A DNA stretch of 64,000 bases, taken from assembly GCA_037962975.1 (NCBI GenBank), contig CM075674.1:41864501-41928500 (forward strand), given 5' to 3'. Made by a program: the position numbers and the translations under genes. Shown one piece after another: positions 54,709 to 64,000 of this stretch. Positions within the stretch are counted from its first letter, which is position 1. Every line of letters starts with the position of its first letter. The notes beneath the pieces are model-generated. The model was given only the letters and a program-made list of their open reading frames with translations, was not told the origin of the DNA and did not search any database. This DNA comes from Clitoria ternatea. Its lineage: Eukaryota > Streptophyta > Magnoliopsida > Fabales > Fabaceae.

Positions 54709-57700
54709 TGTGACACCCTGATTTTAGGGGGAAAATTTTCACGAATTAATTAAAGCATAACCTGGATCCATAATAAAATCACTCCCATATATGAAGATAT
54801 GAGAGCTGGTCCCATGGCCAAGGAGAAAAGGAAAGGAAAATAAATGCAAATGAAATCTTTTGCAGCGGAAAGTAACAACGCCTGAGCGAAACCAATGAAC
54901 AGCGTGCATTCGCTCAAGCGAGATCCAAATCCGCTTGAGCGAGACAACACAATTCGCTCAGGCGAATTCCCCTTCGCTTGAGCGAAACCAATATCAAAGC
55001 CTTCCCAAACAACATACTCGCTGGAGCGAGGAATCACTCGCTGAAGCGAGAAGCCACTCGGCATTCAATCGCTCGGAAAACTGAGACATTCACTCACTTG
55101 GTAAACGATCAGGTCTAGTCGGAATTCATGCCTAAGTCCTCTTGGAATTTAATATCTTAGCCCACTCAGCATAATGGGGTTCCACCACTCGGGAACTACC
55201 CCAACAGTTACCTCACTCGGCAACCCATAACTTAGTCTCTTAATTTTATTCACAGTGCCAACATAAAAATCCACTCGGGAATTGAGGGTATTCCCACTCG
55301 GATTCCATAAGCCCTCACTCGGAATATCTCCAATCAAAGGCCACTCGGTATAATTCCACCTCGAGTCACTCGGTAAACATCAACCATTTAGCACTCGATA
55401 TATTGAACTCCATCACTCGGGGGCTTCCTCTCGGCCATAAATCACTCAGTTTAAGCATTCTTAACCAACTCATCATCAGAGTGGTATTCCACTCGGTAAC
55501 TAATATCATTGCCGACCAATACTCGTTCGGCCACACGCTCGGCATTCATGCCTATTCTCACTCGGATAATACCTTAACCATTTATTGCTCAGAAATAGTC
55601 TACACAATCAATTCCTCTCGGGATAATCCAAACTTCTCAACACTCAGAGGAATTTCCCAAGTATTTCACTCGGACATATGAGATACTTAACCACACAGGG
55701 AAACCAATAAGTCAAGTCCCACTCGGACTCATCCCATACTTAAACACTCAGAATACACATTACCCTATTCACTCGGAATGGGTTCCCATATTCACTCGGG
55801 ATACATTCATAATTCATACACTTAGAATATAACCAATCTGAGTCATTACAACATCACTCCTCTTGAAAGAGGATCACTCGGATTTCCACTCGGATTACTC
55901 GAATCATTCCTCACTCGGGGTTCACCATATATTCTTCACTCGGAATCCACAAGAGCCATTAACACACAGAAAGAGGCTCACACATGGGTTACACTCGGAT
56001 AAGGAGTCCCATTCATAAGACTCACTCGGAAAAGCATCTAAGCCACTCATATTTCACTCCGGATTCATTAACTTAGAAATATTCATACATCATCATTTCC
56101 TAGTCGGTAGGAAGCATCAAATCAACATAAATCATTTCTACTTATATATTCTCTAATTCCAAGTCCGACTACCACTACAACAATACACTTCCACCGATTC
56201 ACAACCTTGTTATCAACATAACACATATATACACACATACGCATACACTCAGATATTTGCAACTTATCATTATTCATTCACCAAAACTCACAATCCGATA
56301 CAGGTTCGTGATTCCAATGTAAGTCCATATATGCAAACATACACTCGGATTCTTATCTTTATACTTTCCATTCACCAACACATTCAATTGGTATGCATAT
56401 AATACCATCACTCAAAGTATATATATATATATATTAACATACACTCGGATCCCAATACATATATTTCATATTCATGATTATGTTCATCCACTCGGATTCT
56501 ATACATATATATTGGTATTCGTTATACAACATTAATATTATGAGCCGGCCAAGGCTTTAGTACATCAAATGTACTTGGAATATAACATTATATACACAAC
56601 CATTATCATAAACACCCAACACTCGGGTTTAAGACCACCACATCATCCAAACCGACCTGCATACACTGAAAAATGGTGTAGGGGTGAGCATTACATATTA
56701 AATGACAGATATTGGCTCGGATTAATCATAGAATCCATAACATGCCATAACACACAACATCAATCAGCATATAAACACTGCCATTCAACATGAACAATCA
56801 CAAGCATCTTCCGATCGGGATTTCACCCATTTCACTCGGCTATAAAGTTCAATTCACTCAGTACAAGTATACTGACTCACTCCGATTTCTCTCAACCCCG
56901 AGACTATGTCAACATTATTCATACTCCGAGCCATGCTCAAGGAGTCTGTCCGAGCCCAGCTCCAGGACTTAGCCATATTCACCATTTGTTGTCATCTGAT
57001 TGCCGATCGGTATAGGAGTCCAACGCATTCCAGTGGCGAATCGGATGCATACGATTTCATTCACTCGGCGTTCATCGCCAATGCACTCGGCATTTCATCA
57101 AGCGTCTCATTTCACGCTTAGTGCCCCAGGCACTGCCCGAGTCCAACCCGGGTCTTTCATCATATTCAACATTAGGACCCCGTCCTCTTCACTCGGGATT
57201 ACACCCTTGTGGCACCCCGCAAGGTGATCATATTTAATAACTCAATAACACATATGCATATAACTTCAACTCATATTCATTCGATTGCCCACTCGGAATC
57301 TGCATTCAACATCATGTGCACTCGGCAATTCAACAACAATCAGATGACTCGGCTTATACCACATCCACTCGGCAATCCTATGCCATCCACTCGGCAATCA
57401 CTATGCCATCCACTCGGCAATCACTATGCCATTCACTCGGCAATCACTATGCCATTCACTCGGATTATCATCGATTCACAAGCCTCATAGGCTGTTTCAT
57501 GGGATACACTCGGACTTAGCATTTCCTAAGCCTCACACACAATGGTATAGGAAATTCCACTCGGAAATCAACTCTAATAGTCATCCCATGCCAGTATTTC
57601 TCTTGATATTAGTCATAACAGCCCCCAATCATCCATTCATTATAAACATATGCATCAATACGCATTACATTCATCTAAATGTATAATTTCACACATAAAT

Positions 57701-58927
57701 TAGTAGAGGGCCACACCATGCACTCAATATCAATGTAACATGCATCTCAAGCATCATAACAAATTCATTATCATAAACATCAACATATACTGCATGGACG
57801 GACATCAATCACATCAATACAAACATAAACATCATACATATCCGGGCCACTAATCACTCGGAAATCAATAAAAACAACACACATCAAATATCACGCATTA
57901 TAGTGAGGGAGTGTCACCCGGAATCCGTCCAGAAATCCATGCATTTAAGATGCAAAGCCCCCCTTACCTGGATGAAGCTTCCAGGAGTCACATGACCACT
58001 CGGTCTAGCCACAGCAGCTTCTGCTCAGCTTCTAACACTGGAAAGAGTCATCAAGACTCAACTCAGTCTTCACCCAGCTCAGTGAAGAACTCCAACACTG
58101 TAACCATCACAAGAACAACATCAAGAGTCAGTCCTCACCAACAGTGGAGGACCACCATGCCTTCATGCACCATCTATGCCTTCCTCTTCACAACAGCAGC
58201 ACAGCACAGCCTCAACAACAGTGAGCCACTCTTCTCAAACGAGGCACTCACACAAACTGCTGCAGGCTCTCCGAACTGAGCCTCATACAACCCATCACAT
58301 GGAGGAAGAAAGAGAGGAAGAAGGAGAAGTACCAAAACAGCAAGGTGTAACCCAGCTTACAAACACAGCCACAAGCTGTTTCACTCACCAACCTGTTCCT
58401 TACACAGCCACACTCTTCCACTCAGTTCTACACCAAGCATGAGTGGAAGAAAATGATGAAGGAGAAGAGGAAGATGAAGATAAAGAAGACGAAGGAGACG
58501 AAGGAGAAGAAGAGTCTCCAGAGAGTTTTTAGAGAGAAGGGAGAGCATTTCTCTCACTCCATAACATGCACCAACGAGGAAGTGAAAAAGGTAAGAGAGA
58601 AATATGCAACCAAAGCCTTATCATCTCAGCTCCATTAGCCATCACATCCCATCCTCATTTAATGCAAGTCCATCAGCATTTAATGCCATTCCCCCAGCAA
58701 TGATTACTCCCATCCCACTAAGCCATCAACATGGGGACCACGTGGGAAGGAAGGGAAAGGAGAGAGAGAACCGAGGCCATTAAACCCCCAAAGGCACATA
58801 TTATTATTATTATTATTATACAATAAATTGCCTAATTGGTAATTAATCCTTAATAAACCATTAATCCTATCAATCCATATTCCATAATCTGAAATTTTAT
58901 AATTATTTAAAAATCTGGGATGTTACA
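54709..58927 (-). repeat. Element D LTR, right copy
   Basis: 4,219 bp, nearly identical to the left copy, with a small deletion near 55420 and a shorter (AT)n run near 56418-56434. Confidence 0.93.
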
Positions 58928-58932
58928 GTTGC

Positions 58933-59510
58933 TATGTTAAAACATGAGTTATATGTGTGTACACCTATGGGCTTTTGTATGCAATTTGTGACTAAATGTG
59001 TGGAGCCATGTATCTTAAGGGTAGAAGATTTATTTTAACCCTTGTGTGCTTACCTCTGCAAGATTTGGAGGTTATTTTTTGTATAAATTGGCTATTAGCC
59101 GATAAAGTGATGGTAGATTGTCAAAATAGAAAGGTGATCTTTTCGACAAGGGATACCAAAGACCTCACAGTCTAAGGTATATCTCCGTTATTTATAATTC
59201 TAACTATAGTTAACGGAAAGAATAAACCTAAAATTAGATGAGATCCCGTGGTTTAAATTTCTTGACGTGTTCTCGGAGGATGTGCCCAACGTTCCTCCTG
59301 AAAGAGACTTTGAGTTTCCTATTAATCTTATGCCTGGAACTGAACCAGTCTCTGGTACTCCATATCAGATGTATAGTTGGTGAAGGTAAGGTGGCAATAA
59401 GGTAATTGTACGACCTTTACTTAGGAGCGCGAAGACTTGATGAAACAACAGTACCCTAAGTTGTTTCATTGAGGTGTGTGATCTATTAAATATCAAGGAT
59501 GAAATTTTTG
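58933..59510 (+). pseudogene. Element C protease and RT start (remnant)
   Basis: Continues the protease interrupted by D (TPMGFCMQFVTKCVEP), then a DVFSEDVPNVPPERDFEFPINLMPGTEPVS block that precedes RT in Tekay-type elements. It then jumps to the 3' end of the internal region. RT, RNase H and integrase are deleted. Several stops are present. Confidence 0.75.
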
Positions 59511-59524
59511 TAGGAGGGGAGAAT
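59511..59524 (+). other. Element C polypurine tract
   Basis: TAGGAGGGGAGAAT directly before the 3' LTR. Confidence 0.75.
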
Positions 59525-62500
59525 TGTAACATCCTAAGTTTGAAAATTTTAGAAAATAACTTATTAGGCTCGGTAATTTATTCCTCTCCTGCGTATCATT
59601 GGTATTTCGAACTCAATTGTCCCAAACGATGCTTGATTGGAATGATTCTAGTCTCTTTTACTTCATTTCGAAGAGGTCTTGAATCTCTATTTCTAGTCTC
59701 GATTTTAAATTCCCACTCTGTCAATCTCAAATTCAAGGATTAAGTAAATCCATCCTAGAACCATGATTATTCGTATTTTTACTCTGCATATGGTTCATTC
59801 TAAAATTCATAACTCTCTCATATGACCTCCGTTTCTTGCAAACTTGGTGTCAAAATCACCGTAACAAAACTATCTACATTTTCCTTGAAGACGTTGAAAG
59901 CCAAATCCTCACAGATTGGTACAATTTTTAGAATCTTTTCCAGTCCATGAGCTTCACGTCACTATGCTGACAGGTCCCAGAAAAATTGCTATATCACCCT
60001 CTTCTAGAACTCAAATCGCTTCGTAATTTTAGGTATAGATCCGTGTAAAAAATATCTACAATTATTATGAAGGGCAAGAAACCCAATTCTCAAAGGAGAA
60101 TTCTTGGTGAATTTATTTCTGAACACCTACCTGATTTGGGAGCAATTAGAGCATCCTGTTGTATTTCGATCATCACTCGGGCTACCAATATCGGATCATT
60201 GCAAATGATATATTGATTTAAAGAGAAAAAGGAGACCTATAACTTTGGTGTTGGGAGTTTCCTATGATTAGGACTCCAAATTATCACAGAATTGTTTTTA
60301 ACGTGATCATTTTCCGGTTCATGAAAATCCTGCACGCCAAAAATCCCCAGGTAACAATTTAATTTTCCGGTCACCAGCTTCCAACCCACCACCACACCAG
60401 CCACCTCTCAGGGACAGATGTCACACCCTAGTCACTCCAACCCACTACTTCTCCACCTTACTTTTCCACTCAGATTGCATGTAACTACTTTATTAAATAA
60501 TAGTTACTTTACATGATATTATATCCTTGCATCAGCTATATTCTATTCTGCCCACTACTTTATTCACGTAATCAGAGTTTATCAAACTCTTCTCAATTCA
60601 AGTTTGCATTCAGCTGCTTCCACTCAACATTAATTAATCATATGTTCACTTGTTGCCATAACACCATGCTACCACTAGATAATTGTAAATTTTTCCACCC
60701 ATTCCATTGTCATTCACGACTGCATGAGCCCATGACACAATCCAGAATCCAAAATATTCAGCTGCATTCACAAAGCTCACCTAGTGCTTCTCACCTTGTC
60801 TCAAGGAAATAACATTGTGATGTGTTATCACATAACACTTCTAATGTATTCAATTTCACTCCTACACCTATTCATGAATTCAAGTGCCAAATTCCCTTCT
60901 TGTTTCATTCCTTCATTTCACGGTTGAACCAAAACCAATTCTCCTCCACTTTGAATTCTAAATTTCAGCCATCAATTCCAAATTTACACCTATTCATGAA
61001 TTCAAGGTGGGTTTTGACACTTCCTTCCTCTTGAATCTTTTCTTGATTTCTTTTGACCCAAATCAGTTTATTTTGACAAATAGAATGGAGCTCTCTTGCT
61101 GTTTTGAAGGCCAAAAATTATGTCCATCTATTCCTCTTTTAACTGTACATGTCGTTTATTTTAGGATCGGGAACCATCGGTGAAATCTCCAACTTCTCCT
61201 TCCGGGAAGCAGCTATAAACTGAGGTAAAGGAGGTTTCCACCTCGTTTGATTTCAATTCTGGGTATGTTATGATGACGCTTGTGTATTTAGGAGCTTGCA
61301 TTTCAAATTTCGTAGCGATCCAACGATCGGATCTTAAATCGTAGAATTTTTCGTAATCGACGCTAAAAGTCACGTTTTTGAACTAATCGATATCCTGAAA
61401 ATTTATTCGGCATGATACAACATTCATGTATGTGGAGTAATTTTATTGAGAACGAATACTCGAAGAGGAATTAGTGACGATTAGCGTTTAGGCGGGCTCG
61501 CTTACTTTCGATATGGTTGTATTAATTTAAAATTTTAATTCGGGGATCATTATGTAATTTTTAACATATTCTCCGGTAAGCCCCGCTATTAGGTAGTTTA
61601 TTGTTTGTTAATCGGTATCGAATTATTTTAAGAAATATCGCGTTCAGTAAAAGAATTTTCAATCGGGTAATCACAAATTTATAACTTACTTGAAAAAGTT
61701 AAAATTAAGGAGTTGGATTTCTAGAAGATTTCTTAAAATAATATGGCTTAGAATTGAAAATGAAGAAACTTAATTTGTAAGAGAATTAATGGTGAAAAGT
61801 TTTACTCTTGTCTTTCTAGATGATGATTTCTCAAATTAAGAAAATAAATGTACTTTTGTATTTAAACTATTGGATTTCAATAAATAAAAAATAAAAATGG
61901 GTGTAATAATATTGCTAAACAAATTGAAGATTTTATTCAAGATTCCCATAACTTAAATAAGATTTTTGGAAGAAATGAAAATAAGTGAATTTTAGCATAA
62001 TAGATACTAAGAGTAAAAGAAGAAAATATTAATTTTAGCAACTACTTTAGTGACCATATTGGTGGTCATTTAAGAGAAAGATGTGTTAACTTTAGAAATT
62101 AAGAAAAAGGGATAAGGACTTTTAGAGAAAAATCTGATTAATGAGGATGAATCTAGGAACTAATTATTTTAGAATAATCATTATTAAATTTTAGAATTCT
62201 TAAAATTTATAATGTTAGTTATTTAAGCATCAAAGTGTGATTTTAAATAGCGTATGAATTATTAAAATTATTATTGTTAATTTAGAAATTTCTGGTTTTG
62301 AAAACCAGAAATCAGTGATTGACTCGGAGCAATCGAGGAGCGCTCGAGCTTCAGGAATCAGGGATTCCAGGTAGGGGAGCATTTATATCTTAAATGTATA
62401 GATTATGAACGGATGAGGGGATTAGGTTGATTTATGAATTGATTGTGATTGCGTGAATTATTCAGTGTACTATATCCCCTTAGCTAACTGTTTTTTATAT

Positions 62501-63750
62501 GAATTGATTGATACCGTTCATATATGTTGTGATGATTATGGTGATGATTTACGTTGGATTGCAATGGTGTGGCATTATGAAGTTAATGCTTCTGATGATA
62601 TTGAATGAATGATGAATGGATGATGATTGATGATACTAATTGATGATTACTAAGCTTGAAGTAGCTTAGTGTATGTTGTTGTTATTGATTATTGCATGCT
62701 ATGCTTGTTGATGTATCGAGTTGAAAACCCTTGGTGATGGTAACCAAGTGGTAGCCCCTGATGATGGTAATCAGGTGGTCTGTTGACGATTGATCAGTAT
62801 TTGACATAGCATTTGTATTCAGACACACACAGGACTACATGGGGCCTGTGATGCCGACCCAGATGGGAGGGCGGCCTGATGACAAGGCACAGACCCTGTG
62901 GTGGTTTCTTCGGATTCCACAGTTGCCTTTGAGTTGGACTCAAGGCCGGCCTATAACACCAAGTTGAGTTACCGCTGTCACTGAGAATGACTGGTGTTAC
63001 ATTATGGGCGCGCGGTTTGGTACCTGTAAAACGGTTGAATCAGCTGAGAGCTTAGATATATTATTATGTTGTGTAAATCCCATCGTTAGAGTCGGATCCG
63101 CATGCATATGCATTCGCATATAATTATTGAGGTTGAGAAGCTATGAGATAGCTCATGATATATACTGTTATGTTGTTGCAATTGAGATATTATAATTGTT
63201 GTTAAATGACAATGTGTATGGTAAAGTTTATGATGAATTATCGATTTATGTTGGAGCTGGATAATTAATTAGTGAATTATGTTGAATCCAGTTCAGTACC
63301 TGTCATTTAATATATATATGTTCACCCCTATATGTGGTTAATTTTTCAGTGGATGTGGACCGAGGCGATACTTGGTGATTGCTCGGTTGGAGTCATCGTG
63401 GTCTTGGAGACCAATATATATATGTGTATATTTATATAGTTGTTGGTGTAGTATCGCCTTGGCCGGCTCTAGTGTGTGCTCATTTTAATGTGTATATATA
63501 TGTTTAGTGGATTTAGGTATCTGGTGGCTTTAACTGGAAGCCTAGACACATTTAGGAGGTACTATGTGATATGATGATGATGATGATGTTTTGTGAGTGG
63601 TGACCATGGATTGTACCACTGCATGGAAATATGTATGTATAATGACAATAGTGTTGTGGTATGGTCCCGAAACCCTGTTTTGAACTGAAATTAATTCGTG
63701 AAAAATTTTCTCGGGTTTTCAGACCTTGTTTTCTAAGGAATGATGTTTCA
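59525..63750 (+). repeat. Element C 3' LTR, full length
   Basis: 4,226 bp, TGTAACATCC to GATGTTTCA. It contains the ~181-bp module (59791-60270), an AT-rich middle (61500-62300) and GATGAT-type runs. Short ORFs (for example 60513-60812) have no recognisable domain. Confidence 0.9.
59791..60270 (+). repeat. ~181-bp periodic module in element C 3' LTR
   Basis: Second copy of 48309-48790 with scattered substitutions. It confirms that the module is part of the LTR and not a later insertion in one copy. Confidence 0.8.
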
Positions 63751-63755
63751 GAAAT

Positions 63756-64000
63756 CTCGTCCTTGAAAGTGATCATAGATGCCAAATTGGAAGAAGCCGA
63801 ATGGGTACAATCCCGGTATGACCAATTAAACTTGATAGAAGGAAAAAGGTTAAGTGCTCTTTGTCATGGGCAATTATACCAGAGACGTATGAAGAAAGTA
63901 TTTGAGAAGAAAGTACGCCCTCGTCAGTTTCAAGAAGGAGAACTAGTCTTGAAGAAGATTTTACCAAATCAGGCTGACAATCGGGGAAAATTGAGGCCCA
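63756..64000 (+). pseudogene. Ogre 2 integrase C-terminal part (runs off window)
   Basis: After removal of element C and one GAAAT, codon EVEI is completed and the frame continues SSLKVIIDAKLEEAEWVQSRY, LCHGQLYQRRMKKVFEKKV and QEGELVLKKILP to the edge, the C-terminal part of the gypsy integrase. It is open over the visible 81 codons. The Ogre 2 3' LTR would lie to the right. Confidence 0.88.

Larger units (their letters stand above)
49322..58927 (-). mobile_element. Element D: non-coding large retrotransposon derivative (LARD-like), nested in C
   Basis: Two 4.2-kb LTRs flank only 1,155 bp of internal sequence, with the 5-bp duplication GTTGC (49317-49321 and 58928-58932). On the minus strand the LTR starts TGTAACATCCC and ends GTGTCACA. 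A tRNA-iMet primer site (54705-54692) and a polypurine tract (53571-53554) are present, so it can be reverse-transcribed, but gag and pol are absent. About 1 percent LTR divergence in the first 300 bp compared shows recent movement, which must have used proteins of another, probably Tekay-type, element. Confidence 0.9.
48042..63750 (+). mobile_element. Element C: Tekay-type Ty3/gypsy relic with large internal deletions
   Basis: Bounded by the 5-bp duplication GAAAT (48037-48041 and 63751-63755). The 5' LTR is cut to 852 bp and joined directly to a gag zinc-knuckle remnant, so the primer site and most of gag are missing. After gag/protease comes the nested element D. A short protease-RT remnant then leads to a polypurine tract and a full 3' LTR of 4.2 kb. 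The first ~215 bp of the two LTRs differ at about 20 positions, the highest divergence here, so it is the oldest of the nested insertions that can be compared. Confidence 0.88.

Noticed and set aside
60513..61034. ORFs of 70-99 codons in the element C 3' LTR
   Set aside because: They are low-complexity, His/Ser/Phe-rich, lie within an LTR and show no domain.

Overview
The window is plant nuclear DNA: a gene-poor, repeat-packed block of the kind found in pericentromeric heterochromatin. The retroelement types (two Ogre-like Ty3/gypsy elements with an extra ORF upstream of gag, a Tat/Retand-type element, three Tekay-type elements) and the AT-rich composition point to a legume, probably Phaseoleae (Vigna or Phaseolus type). 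The species assignment is inference. I see no convincing host gene, rRNA, tRNA or CRISPR array.

Layout. (1) 1 to ~10650, minus strand: the 5' two-thirds of Ogre-like element 1, reading right to left as LTR, primer site, leader, ORF1, gag, protease, a 171-nt intron and RT, running off the left edge. (2) ~10650-11087: an unassigned gap with a TATA-like promoter and a tiny ORF. (3) ~11088-64000, plus strand: Ogre-like element 2, head to head with element 1, broken into pieces by later insertions: B, a Tat-type element at 14599-26640; A, a Tekay-type element at 29140-39943; a solo LTR at 40847-42318; and C, a Tekay-type relic at 48042-63750, which contains D, a large non-coding derivative at 49322-58927 in reverse orientation. 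Every insertion is bounded by TG...CA and a perfect 5-bp target duplication (AATGG, ATATG, GTATC, GAAAT, GTTGC). Removing B, A, the solo LTR or C restores the interrupted Ogre reading frame; D interrupts C.

How it works together. The Ogre elements encode ORF1 (unknown role), gag, a DNGSS protease with a G-patch, and a pol exon that comes into frame only after splicing. In both copies the gag-pro stop codon sits inside the splice donor. B carries gag-pro-RT-RNase H-second RNase H-integrase on the plus strand, a 59-bp tandem array, and an antisense two-exon gene with its own TATA box. D has no genes and must have been moved by another element's proteins. By eye, LTR divergence gives the order C (about 10 percent), then A (about 4 percent), then B (about 1.4 percent) and D (about 1 percent), which agrees with the nesting.

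Most unusual signals. (i) Unrelated LTRs carry arrays of short palindromes with the same spacing grammar: centres 20-23, 30-32 and 50-51 bp apart, i.e. about 2, 3 and 5 helical turns. (ii) A three-copy, ~181-bp periodic module is shared by the LTR of Ogre 1 and the LTR of Tekay-type C, elements of different lineages.
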